DNA from: Carex sylvatica
Taxonomy: Eukaryota > Streptophyta > Magnoliopsida > Poales > Cyperaceae
Direction: 5' to 3'
NCBI GenBank assembly: GCA_964058845.1
Contig: CAXKVR010000239.1
Coordinates: 34,137-98,136 of the forward strand
DNA length: 64,000 bases
Positions 23,084-36,184 of this stretch are shown in pieces. Positions within the stretch are counted from its first letter, which is position 1; each line of letters starts with the position of its first letter. The notes beneath the pieces were generated by a model that saw only the letters and a list, made by a program, of their open reading frames with translations, was not told where the DNA came from and did no database searches. The position numbers were made by a program, and so were the translations under genes.

Positions 23084-24167
23084 GGAGTTTGTTCCTGTGA
23101 ATTAGGGGGTTTTGTTAGCATATTTTTCTGTTTTTGTATGTATATAATTTAGGCAATTTGTTACAGAGTGAATAGCAACTTTTAGGCGATTTGCAGTATG
23201 GTATGATTTTTGTACTGAATCATTTATATGTTAGAATCTTAATTTGAGTGTACTTTGATTTATTAGGAGATATGTAGCCCATTTTACCACAACTCGGCAT
23301 AATTTATTAAATACTTGATAGAAAAATAGAAGATACACAAAACAGGGGCTACATGCCAATAATGAACTCAATCATTCAATCCTGACATAATGTATCTGAC
23401 ATATCGTCTGTTTTTACTCAAAAATCATGACATATCGTACAGCTAATTAACAGCGTTGTTCTGCATAATGACCTGCTTAATCCAATTAATTTATCAGCAT
23501 TATTCCGTAACAACAGAATATATCTTATCTGTTCTTAATCAAGTGAAGAAAACAACTCAAATAATGTGAGTGTATAACATTTCATGCCATGTTACTGCTG
23601 TTACTGATCTTCATAGAACAGCATTAATTTTCTGGTTAGTACCAGGGAACAAATTTATTTATTTTTATTTAAACAAGCATATAATTTTTTGAGAGGTTGC
23701 CTGGACTTCTTATCAATTCAAAATATCAACACTGTATCTTAAATTTGAGAGCAATCAGAAAAAAAATACCAGCAACAGTGACATATATCTAGTGTATTAA
23801 GGAGGTTGGTTCATGCTGCGCGTTTGTTAGGCAGGTAACAGAATCAGCAGATCACAACTTCTCTAATTGCGCGTTTGTTAGGCATGCACAACAAACTACA
23901 CACACCAGATAATCTAATCGAAAGGAGGTTATGAATTGCTCAAACTTGTGATATTTTGTTAGGCAGGTAACAGAATCAGCAGATCACAACTTCTCTAATT
24001 GCACATTTGCAAGATAGATCATCTGAAAGGTAGTGAATAAAACATTTCAAATCTTGACACCATGCCAGGCCTTCCAAATTGGTGATACCCACAGGCTATT
24101 TAAGCTGGCGTTACAGCCCAATTTTTTTGGGCTAATATTTTTCTCTTTATTCTGAGAAAAGGTTATC
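23084..24167. other. 3' flank of the EH-RING gene with a direct repeat pair
   Basis: No gene. A 47-bp unit beginning TTGTTAGGCAGGTAACAGAA occurs at 23824-23870 and 23956-24002, nearly identical, with a partial third start at about 23875. Remaining sequence is AT-rich and unremarkable. Confidence 0.5.
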
Positions 24168-24176
24168 CGAGGTTAG

Positions 24177-25426
24177 CCGACATTTTTATTTTTACCCAAA
24201 AAAAAAATTATTTTATTAAAAATAACCAAGATTTAAAAATAATTTTAAAAATACCCAACCCGTGGAAATTTTTCACGGGCCAGAATTTTAATTCCAACCC
24301 GTGGAATTTTTCCACGGGCCAGATTTTTTTTTTTTTTTTTTTTTTTTTACAAAAACAGAAATTTATATTTACTTTTTATTTTTTTATGAAAATATTAGAA
24401 ATGTTGGATATATTTTTTTAAAAATAGATGTAATACAATACAATTTGATTTATTAGAAAGATTGTAACAAATAATCCGATCGATATTTTTCAGGCCGGAT
24501 TTTTCGCGGCTGTAAGAAAAATTAATATATTTCATTATGTGTTCTTGTAAAAAAATAAAAATGCATGAATTCTGAGTTATTGATCCCGGTTCAAAAGTCA
24601 CTTCTAGGTAATATAGAAATTATTGTGATCCTTCTAGTACATTTAATTTATAAAAAGTTCTATCTATTTTGAGAATTTTTTTTGAATAATAATCATTAAA
24701 TAACTTTAAGTTTTTTTTTTAAAAAATAGATAAAACTTTTTATAAATTAAATGTACTAGAAGGATCACAATAATTTCTATATTACCTAGAAGTGACTTTT
24801 GAACCGGGATCAATAACTCAGAATTCATGCATTTTTATTTTTTTACAAGAACACATAATGAAATATATTAATTTTTCTTACAGCCGCGAAAAATCCGGCC
24901 TGAAAAATATTGATCGGATTATTTGTTACAATCTTTCTAATAAATCAAATTGTATTGTATTCCATCTATTTTCAAAAAAAAAATCCAACATTTCTAATAT
25001 TTTCATAAAAAAATAAAAAGTAAATATAAATTTCTGTTTTTGTAAAAAAAAAAAAAAAAAAAAAAAAACTTAAAGTTATTTAATGATTATTATTCAAAAA
25101 AAATTCTCAAAATAGATACAACTTTTTATAAATTAAATGTACTAGAAGGATCACAATAATTTATATATTACCTAGAAGTGACTTTTGAACCGGGATCAAT
25201 AACTCAGAATTCATGGATTTTTATTTTTTTACAAGAACACATAATGAAATATATTAATTTTTCTTACAGCCACGAAAAATTCGGCCTGAAAAATATTGAT
25301 CGAATTATTTGTTACAATCTTTCTAATAAATCAAATTGTATTGTATTACATCTATTTTCAAAAAAATATATCCAACATTTCTAATATTTTCATAAAAAAA
25401 ATAAAAAGTAAATATAAATTTCTGTT

Positions 25427-25469
<43 letters not shown>

Positions 25470-25611
25470 CCCGTGGAAAAATTCCACGGGTTGGAATTAA
25501 AATTCTGGCCCGTGGAAAATTTCCACGGGTTGGGTATTTTTAAAATTATTTTTAAATCTTGGTTATTTTTAATAAAATAATTTTTTTTTTGGGTAAAAAT
25601 AAAAATGTCGG
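24177..25611. mobile_element. 1.4-kb nested fold-back transposon, perfect 9-bp TSD
   Basis: Outer ends CCGACATTTTTATTTTTACC and its inverse are flanked by CGAGGTTAG at 24168-24176 and 25612-25620. Each outer arm carries two small palindromes of the type CCCGTGGAAA...TTTCACGGG (24259-24320 and 25463-25535), then a long poly-T or poly-A tract. Between the arms are three copies of a unit of about 360 bp: inverted at about 24350-24740, direct at about 24700-25060 and direct at about 25075-25440. Nine-base duplication suggests Mutator-like mobilisation. No transposase. Confidence 0.9.
24350..25440. repeat. three copies of a 360-bp unit, one inverted
   Basis: Copies are nearly identical and all contain ACTTTTGAACCGGGATCAAT and CCGCGAAAAATCCGGCC-like blocks. 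The single difference of note is a TGC to TGG and a CGC to CAC change in the third copy. Each copy keeps an open frame of 68-74 codons, but this follows from recent duplication and is not evidence of coding. Confidence 0.85.
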
Positions 25612-25620
25612 CGAGGTTAG

Positions 25621-27181
25621 GGTACCAGCTTTAATTTTTTGTGGGTTGATATATAATTTTTTTTTTTTTTCAAAGACTTCCTCTTTCACAAATTACAGCG
25701 TTAAATTAAAGAAAATAAGTTATGATTACATAGGTTGGGCCCTTTCATGTTAGCTCAACAACTTTTACCAACTGGCTCTAAATCATTATACTGGGCTTAA
25801 TTCTAAATTTAGGAACAGTGACACAACGCAGTAGGCTTCCTTATTTTATTCAAGTTTTTAATAAGAAAATACAAATCAAAAGGAGCATTATGAAAAACAA
25901 AAATACTTCTGTACAGATGTCAATCCCAGGCAATATAACAAATTTTTGCTACAAATTACGCATTGATTAACAGATATTACCAATTTAATTTTTTAAAGGT
26001 TATTGAAATGCTTCTGTATGTGACGAGCATCTGAACTGAAATTACAATAAAAATAACTAAAATTGTAAATTTAATTTAAAAAATACTATACTCATACAAT
26101 TAATTTTGATTGTTTTAGGTTTCGGAAATTGAAAAATAATTATCATACACACAAGAAATTAATTTCTAGGATGGATGAGTGAATAGGAATTAATATTTTT
26201 ACCAATATGACATTTTTAAAATTAATTTAATTTAAAACATTTTGTTTGTAAAATTATCATGTATTTTTAAAATAACAATGTATAAAACGAAAATCCGTGG
26301 GAACTCATCAATGGATTACTGAAGCTATGTCGTGAAAACAACAGACACGGACAGTTGGATACGGGACAACCCTCATTTTTTGCGACAGATTGTTTTGTTT
26401 TAATGACAAAAACGACAAACTGCCTCCTCTGTTTTTGTTAGAAGCAATTTAAAAAAAGGAGAGACAGAGACTGCACCATCCAATGGTTGCGGCTTGCTTA
26501 AGGAAATCGTGATCTTGGTCAAATTAAAATAGCAATCATCGTACCATTGAACTGTGCATACTATGAATAGTAAGTACTCAACTTATTATATAAAGATGGA
26601 ATTTCATGTATAACCCTCAAAAATAACAAAAATACGTATTTTCCCTCTAAACTTTATAATATCATTTTTGCCCTTCTAAATTTTAAAAACTCCCATATTT
26701 TATCCAATTTATTGACTTTTCTATTAAAACCCAATTTAAATTTATTAATAACCCAATTTACCCTTTATTAAAAATAATGAAAATCCTTCCTCCCCTCCTT
26801 ACACGCCGAGACAATTGCACTGCTCGACGTGTTACAATATATTTTGTCACAACAACATAGACAACAGTATGTCGTCTTCTCGGATTGCAAAGTCCAAGTA
26901 GATTTAGTAACATGAAATCAGACAAAAGACCTACTCTCATGACATGCAATACATGTTGTGTCACAAGCGGCTAAATGTTAACAGATGGGCACCAACAAAA
27001 TCAAACTAAACTATATTAGTAGAGAAACACTCCAATTGCCACAAGCTTTTGTACTCTATCTCTTACCGAGAAATTGGATCTTCATATAAACTGAGCATAG
27101 ATATATTATAAGTACAGGATTAGTGGTGTATACAAGATCAATGGACATAACATAACAATTATGTTTATGCATCTAGTAGTT
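25621..27181. other. intergenic, no gene seen
   Basis: AT-rich sequence with no domain-like reading frames. Around 26780-26960 base composition is more balanced, but no gene could be supported. Confidence 0.45.
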
Positions 27182-27576
27182 GAGGAGGGTTCCAATGCCT
27201 CATGTCTTTCATATCTTGTCATACCTCATATTCTATATTTTCGTTTTCAAAATTCAAATTATTGATCCGAACTGTTCAACACGATATATATACTAAAATA
27301 TGGTTAGGAATGAAATTTTATAATTTTTATAATTTTTTACTATTTTTTAATAGGGTAGAAAATCACTGTTTTTTGAACAGCTCAAAAACACTGATTTTGT
27401 ACCTATCTTAAAAAATAAATATAAAATTCAAAAAATATAAAATTTCATCTCCATTCATATTTTAGTATAAATATTATGTTGAACGGTTCGAATCGATAAT
27501 TTGGACTTTGAAAACGAAGATATAAAATATGAGGTATGATGAGGTATGAAAAAGATGAAGCATTAGAATCCAGGAG
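27182..27576. mobile_element. fold-back MITE, core-sharing family
   Basis: Imperfect inverted ends (GAGGAGGGTTCCAATGCCTC on the left, GAATCCAGGAGA on the right) enclose CATACCTCAT motifs and the shared TTGATCCGAAC...GTTCGAATCGA inner arms. Target duplication not clear. Confidence 0.65.
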
Positions 27577-27704
27577 AGTTTCCTTTTAGCATGATTAGCA
27601 AAAAAATTTAAGTATCATATTTTAGCATAAATTAGTGACATTTGTCTAGTAGCTTCAATTTCTTGCATTTCTCAGAACAATAGTTTGTAATTTGTAATGA
27701 GTTT

Positions 27705-28095
27705 GACTAGTATAACATCAGTGTCATTTCAACCTATAGAACACTAACTCTAAAACCTATCAAATTGACTTCAAACGATAAATCCAAACCGTTCAAACCA
27801 ATCTACTTCATTAGTTGTGCGTTTACATGCAAAATTTATAACTTTTCGAATTTATTTAGTATTAGGTCAAGTGGTCAAATATGTGAGTTTTTAAGTTAAT
27901 TTTAATATATTAATTTTTCAATATTTTTACTGCTTGATTTGAAACTAAAATAACTCGAAAATATAAAAAATTTGTATGTAAACGCATCACACATAATGTA
28001 AATTAGTTTGAACGGTTTAGATTAGTCATTCGAAGTCGATTTGATAGGTTTTAGAGTTGGTGTTATATAGGCTGAAATGACACTAATAAATTGAC
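27705..28095. mobile_element. fold-back MITE, CTAGTATAACATC family, copy 1
   Basis: Left arm ACTAGTATAACATCAGTGTC and right arm GGCTGAAATGACACTAATAA are inverted, followed by paired arms with AAACCGTTCAAACC-type motifs. Related copies lie at about 50407 and 51207. Confidence 0.7.
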
Positions 28096-28703
28096 AATTG
28101 GATTTGAAAAAGCAGGGATTTCAGAATACTGTTCATTCAATTCGGATCACAGCAAATTTGTTTCCATCAAATGGAAGGACGGTACTATCGGTTGATCCTT
28201 GTAGGATAATTACAGTACCAAAAAGTATATCATTATTTTTGAGTATAAAAAATGATTATTGTTGAGAGTAGACATAGAAATTATTATTTTTGTATATATG
28301 AGTATTAATATGAGTATTATTGATAGGAGTATTTATAAAGATATCATCGGCAAAAAATATTTTTATTCTCGTAGATAGTGATATATTTTTATAGAATTTT
28401 TATATTTTCGTAAATTGTAGGAAGTCATACCGTATAAAATCCAAAAATTATAGATACATTCAGTTCCTATAAAAACTATCAAATAAGGCTCCTCTAAATT
28501 TGATAAGCAAATCATAGGGACTGAATCCATGAAGAAGTTAAAGGGATAAAACTTTTAATTTTGGGTCCTCTATGTTTGGAAAAAATAATAATCCAACTTT
28601 TTTAGATAATTATTTTTTTGTATTTCTAAAAATATTTTTTATTGCTTTTATTGTATTTACAAGTGGGAATTCATCAAGTTAATGGATCAAAAAAGCTAAA
28701 TTC

Positions 28704-28916
28704 TGTTGAAGAATATAATAGATTAAAGGGTTAAATTGTAAAATAGAGAGAATGATAAAATTATAATTTAAAACAATTAGAAATGTACCGTTAGAATCCA
28801 ACGGTAAAATAAAAGAGGAGGCTATAAATACCTCCGGTACACATTGTAGAAAAATATACAAGAAAAATAGAAAAAAAAATTCAAATCTCACAATTCTGTC
28901 TCTACAAAAATTAACA
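28704..28916 (+). repeat. 5' LTR of the Copia element
   Basis: Starts TGTTGAAG and ends AATTAACA, with CTATAAATACCTCC as likely TATA region at about 28821. Pairs with the copy at 35973-36184. Confidence 0.93.
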
Positions 28917-29887
28917 TGGTATCAGAGCTCTAAGTTTCTGAGATCACAAAAAAAAAAAAAAAACATAACAACAAAAAAGACCAAAACTGGCTTAAGAGAG
29001 GCAACACGAGGTTTTCAATAATGCCTCCAAGCTCACCAATACTTTTCTTAATGACAAAAATTATCTCACATGGGCAAAGATTGCAGTGAGAGCGCTCAAC
29101 GGTCGAGAGATGTGAGAATACATCACGGGAGACAATAAAGAGCCCGAAGTCGCAAATTCGCTTTCGCTAACCGAAGCAAAAAAAAAAAGTCAATGAGAAA
29201 ATGGAGAACTCAAAATAATAAAATCATAACTTGGCTCACGAATTCCATGGAGCCATCCATTTTAGAACTTTTTCTCCTCGCTGACACAGCTTTCGAGCTA
29301 TGGGAAACCGTCAAAGCCATGTACGGTCAAGAAAATAACTACTCTCGCATTTACCAACTCAAACAAGAAATTCAGCAAGAAAAACAAGGCAAGAGGAAGT
29401 ATATAGGGTATCTCAGTGCTCTTCAAAAGAAAAAAAACGAGCTTCGATTGTATCGGCCACAAACTGCTGACTTGGCCGTAATCAGAAAATGAGAAGAAGA
29501 TGATGACATATTCGAGTTCCTTGCGAGATTGAATCCAAGTTATGAGGTCGTACGAGCTCAGATCATGAATAAAATTCCTCTCCCTTCCTATTCTCAAATC
29601 AAAAATATGATCCAATAAGAAGAAAGCAGGAGAGAAACCATAAGCGGTTCACAAGTCACCATCGACGAGGGACACGAGAATCATGGCTTCGTTGTGGCCA
29701 AAATATCAAATTTTCCAAATTTTGGCCAAAGCTCGGAGAAATGAGGAGCCTCCGAAAAATACAAATATTGTAAGAAAGAGGAACACGAGAAGAGTAAGTG
29801 TTGGTTTCTCCATCCCGAACTGAGGCTGAAATGATAAGACAACAGTGGAAAAGGTGAAAAAGGAAGAAAAAGGAAAAATCCTAAGGG

Positions 29888-31832
29888 TGTGCTCCAATTG
29901 GGGGGAATGGAGGGGAGGGTGAGGGAATTTTGTACGTTAACCTGCTCCACAAATAAATATCGAAAGGAAAGGAAAGACAGAGCGGGTGGATGGTTTACTC
30001 TGCGGGGCCAAAAAATGTCACCCCCAAATCGGAGTGTAGCCGAAGGGAAAATGGGCCCACCAGCGAAATTGACCAACTTTGCCCTCTTTCTGCCTCTGAA
30101 GCTTCATCTCCCTTTTGGCAATCTCAGTTTTTTCTCTCAGCGATCTCCTGTTCCTGTATTTTCTTATGGCGATCTCCACTTTTTCTCACAGCTCTTTAAA
30201 TAACTTCAATTCTGTAAATTCATGAATTCTTCTCAAAAGTACCATGAGGGGCTACTCGGCTACTCCTGTTGTATGAACTACAGCCTATAAGGTAAATGAT
30301 TTTCAAATGCTTCTTGATTTGAAGTTCTTGGTCTTGACCCATTTGTAGAGATTGAGTTTGTTAATTCTTATACTAAATATGTAAATCTTAGAGATGTACG
30401 CAAGCCGTTCAATGAAATGCTCATTAATAATGTCAAAGCACTGTTTTGGCTTGGTGTGATTGTGTATGCGTTGATACACAAATTGCAAGAGTTAGGTGTA
30501 TACTGTATAATAATGTCAAATAATTTTCAATATTTTCAATTGATATTGGTACCGTACTTATTGTTGTTTGATTTTAGAGGGAAGCCAAGTGAAAGACTTA
30601 GAACAACCATGAAGCTGGGCTTATAAATTGACAACAATTTCTATGAGAATTTGAGGAAGCATTAACAGGATATGCCAGAATCTCAGTAGTAGTTTTTATG
30701 TTTTTCAATTTTAATTTAGTTGTTAGTTAACATGTAGTAGGTTTTATCATCAATTTCAGCTTTTCTTTTCAATTTACTTTTGTACTCTGGAACAATCAGA
30801 AGTGTAGGGTGAAAGTTACGATTAGATCCTTCACCTTTTCAATTTATAAAAAGTAGAGGGACCGGACTGTCATTATCTCCAATTTATCGAAACATCTCAT
30901 CTTGAATAACATACAAAACGAGATACAAGAATCACTGGTATCAATCGGGCTCAAAGTGATGGAGTAGGAGCACCGTTTCATTTACTGGTAGTTAGATGTC
31001 TACATTATTTTTTTAATTATATGACTTTAGTTTTCAGGTAGTTTGCTAGTAGATGTATTTCTAATTTTTTTATGGCAATATAACTTTGTTAGATTCTTTA
31101 ATTAATCATTTAATATACTGTACCACGGGTTTCTCATAAAAAAAAAAAGACAAAGATTGATTTTTGATTTAAATTCTTTATCCACTGTTTGTTGTTATCG
31201 TGTATGCATAATGCTTGAGCATATATTTTGAATATTAAAATAGCAAAACTTTCAGGGACTGGCATGTAACTTTCGTATACCTTTCTCGTCATATTCTTTT
31301 ATAGCTCTTGATGATCATTTGCTACTTATTATTAAGTCAATTTTGTTACTATATTGCATAATACTAAACATAAATATGAATGTCTATTATTCTCTTGAAG
31401 GACCTATTTATAAACTTCAAATGAGGATACCAATGGGTATAGTGGTATTGGTACCACTGGTACTAGTGAGGCTATGAACATGCTGATATATTGAGTTTTG
31501 CATCTGGTTTTGTATTTTTGTGAATTGCATAGTTGCAAGTTGAGTTTAAGCCTTATAATAGAATACTTGTGATTCTTTTTTTTTTTTCAGAATTTTGTGT
31601 TTATTATGAGATGCTTCCAATGATGGACAAAAAAATAAAATATACCTTTTTACTATCTAAAGCCAACTAGAGAGCAAACTAGTAATTATAGATAAAATAT
31701 AAGTGAAGTTTAAAAATAACAGCTAACTTCTCCCGTTCATCCGTGAACTTTATTGGAGCAAGTAACTTATTAAAAATATCCCCTCCCTCCTCTCCCCTCC
31801 CCTTCATCTCTTCTATAATTACTGGAGCACAG
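29888..31832. mobile_element. 1.9-kb non-autonomous TIR element nested in Copia gag
   Basis: Ends TGTGCTCCAATTGGGGG and CTGGAGCACAG are inverted, and imperfect similarity (G/C-rich GGGGAGGG blocks, inner GGAGCA) extends for some 60-80 bp. Flanks CCTAAGGG (29880-29887) and TCTAAGGG (31833-31840) match at seven of eight bases. Gag sequence continues on both sides, which proves insertion. No transposase was recognised in the interior. Superfamily is uncertain; 8-bp duplication favours hAT. Confidence 0.75.
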
Positions 31833-32038
31833 TCTAAGGGGGAGAGAACCTTCGTTGGAGCGGTGCATTCTTAGGAAGAAGAAAACATAAAAGGAGAAGA
31901 GGCAGGAGGATCTGCTTCTAACGGGTCCGCCTTTCTCCTAGGAAACGGGTCCACCTATCTCCCTTCTAATGGGTCTGCTCCCGTGATTTTCGCTCCCGTT
32001 GTTTACACTGCTAGATCCGCCCCTTTAATGGATCCGCC

Positions 32039-32574
32039 TAGGAGTGGCAAAAAAGCTCATAGCTCGTGGATCGATCGTGACTCGCATTTGGCTCGCTCGC
32101 TAACAACTCATTCGTTAGTGGACCGAGCTATTAACGAGCCAGCTCATCACTAGCTCGACTCAAAATTAATGAGTTTGAGCTGGGGCCTAGCTCGCTCATG
32201 AGCTGGCGAGCCAGCTCGGTCTAAGTATGAATTTGTGCATTGGTATAAATTTGTGTGAATTTAGTATACATGAATTTATTTTGTAAACTGTGTTTGTATG
32301 AATTTGAAGATTTATTAATTTAATATGTATGAATTTAGTTACAAATTTAATTTATGACAGTTGACTTTATAATATATTATCTAAAACATTTGGGCTTTTG
32401 GCCAATGAGCTTTCATGAGCTGGCTCGGCCCGCTCGTTGCCAAAACAAGCGAACCATGAGTCACTTTTTCAGCTCGGATTCAAATATTGGCTCGCTCATG
32501 ACTCGCTCGTTGCTAAAACGAGCAAGCCATGAGCTTGGTCTAGTTTGGACCGAGCCAGCTCGTTGCCAGCCCTA
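32039..32574. mobile_element. hAT-like MITE nested in Copia gag
   Basis: Ends TAGGAGTGGCAA and TTGCCAGCCCTA are inverted, with 8-bp flanks GATCCGCC (32031-32038) and GATCCGTC (32575-32582). Interior is built of GAGCTGGCTCG / CGAGCCAGCTC motifs in both orientations, typical of this plant hAT group. Removing it restores the Ser/Gly-rich Gag linker reading. Confidence 0.88.
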
Positions 32575-32914
32575 GATCCGTCACACCATCTAATAGGGAC
32601 CACACATGCACTAACGGGTCCGCCACAATTTGGATCCACAGCTGGGCACGCTCCAACCAGATCAGAATTAGGAGCCTTCTTTTCTCAATTAAGTGGGCTT
32701 CTAAACAAGCCCAATTCGGGTTCTTTTATTTAAATAATTTATTAAGAGATCAAAGTAATGAATTTAATCTAAACCCAAATAACATAAAATATGTAATACC
32801 AAATAGAAGGGTGGAAAAAGGTCCAAACATATTTGAAAACAGTGAAACAAAATCAGAAAATGCACATATTTAGGAAATCTAAATCAGAAATACTCCCAAA
32901 ATAATCTTGATTAG

Positions 32915-35867
32915 ATTTTAGATTCCGGTACAACCGATCACATGACTGAAAATAAAGATTTATTACAAAATTATAAAAAAGAAAAAGGTGGAGAATTTGT
33001 CTATGTTGCAAATGGTGAAAAAATAAAAATTTGTGGTTATGGCTCTATTATTATTTTTTTTATAGGAAATTACAAATGTCATGCATGTAAAAAATTGTAC
33101 TGCCAACTTATTATCTATGGGCAAACTTTCAAAGGAACTAAAGTGTGAAATTATTTTTTCACCTCAAAATGTATTCTTTCATGATATAATATCTAAGAGG
33201 ATGATTGGTGAAGGTGTTTTCAAAAATGAATTATATTTTTTTGTATAGCCAAAAATACAATTTCCACACCCAAGTACAAGACTTGGGATACTTATGGCAT
33301 AGAAGAATTGGACATCCTTCCGATAGAATATGTATTTTTTATTTTTCTAATTTAGATTGTAGTAATTGTGAAGTATGCAAACTAGCTAAGCATACAAGAC
33401 TCCCTTTTGTAAGCTCAAATTCTAAGAGTAATCATATATTTGAAATTGTTCATTCCAATGTTTGGGGACCCACTCCTGTAAACTCTTATAATGATTTCAA
33501 TTTTTTTGTTACATTTATAGATGATTTTTCACGACTAACATACTTATATTTATTAGAAAATAAAAGTGAGGTTTTTACTCATTTCCAAGATTTTTCAAAT
33601 TTAATTGAAAATCAGTACAATACTAGGATTAAAATTCTTAGAACTGATAATGGAACGGAATTTGTAAATCTAACATTGTCAAATTTCTTGAAACAAAAAG
33701 GAATCATACATCAAACAACTTGTGTTTATACTCCAAAACAAATGGAATTTTCGAAAAAAAAAATCGTCACTTACTTGAAATAACAAGATCACTTATGTTT
33801 CAAACCAATGTTCCAAAAATCTATTAGTCGGATGTCGTTCTCACCGCAACTTATTTGATAAATAGGTTGTCAAGTATTGTTTTAAAAAATAAAATCCCAT
33901 TAGAAATTATTTACCAAAGAAGAATAATTTTTAATCACCTAAGAATTTTCGGATGTACATGTTATGTACACCAACATAAAAGATATAAACTAGACCATAC
34001 TTTTATAAAAACTATTTTTTTAGAATATTCATCTCAAAAAAAGGGTTATAAATGCTATGATCCTATAAATAAAAAACTTTATATTTCTAGAGATGTAACA
34101 TTTTTTTGAAAATGAGCCATATTTTAAAAATAAAGAAGAGATTGATAATCAAATTAGTACAAATGATTTTGTCATTCCCGTGTCTACTGATCAAATTATT
34201 GAGCAAAAAATTATAAAAAATGACAAAAATGAAGAAGAAGAAGAAGAAGAAGAAGAAGAAGAAGAAGAAAATGATAACACTTCTCAAAGTGGAGCTGGGG
34301 AGGAAGAAAAGGAAAATATTAATGAAGAAAATATTGAAGAAGAACCTAGGAGGAGGTCAACTCGTTATAGACAACCATCAATAAGGTTACGAGATTTCGT
34401 AACCTATAAAGTTCAATATCCTATTGAAAATTTTATTTCATATAAAAATATTTCAAAAAATCACCATGCATTTCTTAATTCAATTTCAAAAATGAAAGAA
34501 CCAAGAAATTTTGAAGAAGCCATTAACCAACCGGTGTGGTACAAGGCTATAGAAGAGGAACTTTAAGTCTTAGAAAAAAATAACACATGGACCATTGAAC
34601 CATTACTAAAAAATAAAAAACTCGTTGAATGCAAATGGGTTTATAAAATAAAATATCAAACTGATGGATCCATAGAAAGGTATAAGGCCCGGCTAGTTGA
34701 CAAAGGGTATACCCAAATATATAGTATTGATTGCCAAGAGACCTTTGCTCCGATAGCAAAGATGAATAACATAAGAATTTTGCTTTCAATAGCGGTAAAT
34801 AATGGATAAAACTTATGTCAAATGGATGTTAAAATTTTTTTTTTTTCAAGGAATACTTGAGGAAGAGATTTATATGACTCTACCACCGGATCATATAAAA
34901 AGAAAAAAAAAATACTAACTTTGTTTGTATGTTAAATAAGTTAATTTATGGTCTTAAACAATCGCCAAGGACATGATATGAAAAACTCTCTCAATATTTA
35001 TTTTTTCTCAGTATTAAAATAAACCAATCCGATACATCACTATTTTCAAAATATAAAAATAATGATACAACCATTATTCTTGTGTATGTTGACAACATAA
35101 TTATTATCAGAAATAATTATGAAAAAATTGACAGTGTTAAAAAACACCTAAAATAAAAATTTTAAATAAAGGATCTTGGTAGACTTAAATATTTTTTTAG
35201 GAATTGAAATAGTTCATTCCTTCAAGGGATTATTTATCTCACAAAGAAAATATACTATTGACATGCTAAAAGAAACGGAAAAATTAGGATCCAAACCAGC
35301 CTCAACACCAATTGATAGCAATTGTAAATTGAATTCAGAAGAAGGGGAACCGTTGGAAGATATCAACCAATTTCAACTGCTTGTAGGTAAGTTAATCTAC
35401 CTAACGGTAACTAGGCCGGATATATCATGTGCAGTAAGCCAAATTAGTAAATTTATGCACTCACCAAGAAAATCTCATTTGGATGCAATTGATAGAATTT
35501 TGATATACTAAAGAAATTACCCAAAAATGATGTATTGATGAAAAACAATAAATCTAATGATGTGTGTGGCCATTCCAATGCAGATTGGACCAGGAGTTTT
35601 GATAGAAAATCAACAACCAGCTATCGCACATTTGTAGCAAAATATTGTATCATGGCATCCACCGCGAGTGAACTCACGTGGATTAAACAATTGCTTGAAA
35701 AATTAAACTTCAAAATTGATAAGCCAATGAAGATGTTTTGCGATAACAATGCGGTAAGGCAAATTGCTTCAAATGCCGTATTTCATGAAAGAACAAAGCA
35801 TGTTGAACATTTCGTAAGAGAAAAGGTGCAAGCAAAAGAGATTGAGACCCTTTATGTGAAGAATTAA
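32915..35867 (+). pseudogene. Copia pol remnant: protease, integrase, RT, RNase H
   Basis: Protease is recognised by LDSGTTDHM near 32920. The integrase zinc finger (HRRIGHPS, then CSNCEVCKLAKH) and core (33205-33783) follow. The first catalytic Asp is Asn here (HSNVWGP instead of the usual HSDVWGP), the second is intact in LRTDNGTEF, and the third motif is lost at a poly-A frameshift near 33760. A (GAA)n run at about 34216-34270 encodes a poly-Glu tract in the spacer. Reverse transcriptase begins near 34560 and contains several stops; its YVDD box reads YVDN at about 35085. RNase H ends at 35867. The element cannot transpose on its own. Confidence 0.9.
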
Positions 35868-35972
35868 GATCAATTAGCCGATATCTTCTAAGGGACTAAT
35901 TTCGAAAGCATTTGAAGAAATAGTAAGCAAGTTATGATTAATTGACATTTATAATCCTAGCTTGAAGGGAAG

Positions 35973-36184
35973 TGTTGAAAATTAGAATAAATTAGAAGGA
36001 TTTAATTATAAAATAGAGAGAAGAGTAAAATTACAATTTAGAACAATTAGAAATGTACCATTAGAATCCAACAGTAAAATAAGAGAGGATGCTATAAATA
36101 CCTCCTCTACACATTGTAGAAAAATATACAAGAAAAATAAGAAAAAATTCAAATCTCACAATTTTGTCACTACAAAAATTAACA
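35973..36184 (+). repeat. 3' LTR of the Copia element
   Basis: Starts TGTTGAAAATTAGAA and ends AATTAACA, followed by the target duplication AATTC. Differs from the 5' LTR by scattered substitutions and small indels. Confidence 0.93.

Larger units (their letters stand above)
29029..32737 (+). pseudogene. Copia gag remnant, interrupted
   Basis: The frame reads LNDKNYLTWAKIAVRALNG near 29050, the usual start of Copia Gag, then hits a stop. A longer segment at 29193-29492 continues with the helical Gag region (WLTNSMEPSI, AFELWETVKAMYG). A zinc-knuckle-like CKKEEHEKSKCWFLHPELR lies at about 29769-29825. The frame is then split by a DNA element at 29888-31832. It resumes with Ser/Gly/Asn repeats (SNGSAFLLGNGS) and is split again at 32039-32574 before ending near 32737 (FFSQLSGLLNKP). 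Capsid role in the parent family; dead here. Confidence 0.8.
28704..36184 (+). mobile_element. Copia LTR retrotransposon, degenerate, with two nested DNA elements
   Basis: Bounded by LTRs of 213 and 212 bp and a perfect 5-bp target duplication AATTC (28699-28703 and 36185-36189). The primer binding site TGGTATCAGAGC, complementary to initiator Met-tRNA, follows the 5' LTR at 28917. A purine tract GAAGGGAAG precedes the 3' LTR. Gene order gag, protease, integrase, reverse transcriptase, RNase H fixes it as Copia. The coding frame is broken by many stops and frameshifts. LTRs differ at more than a dozen sites, so the insertion is not recent. Two DNA elements (29888-31832 and 32039-32574) sit in the gag-protease part. 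Confidence 0.95.

Noticed and set aside
24395..25384. Three near-identical 68-74 codon frames (MTFEPGSITQNSC type), one on minus and two on plus strand
   Set aside because: They follow a recently triplicated repeat unit inside a non-coding fold-back element; composition is low in information and no domain is recognisable, so conservation reflects duplication and not selection.
32354..32733. Two open frames of 62-73 codons
   Set aside because: They read across the nested hAT-like MITE (32039-32574) and its border with Gag linker sequence.
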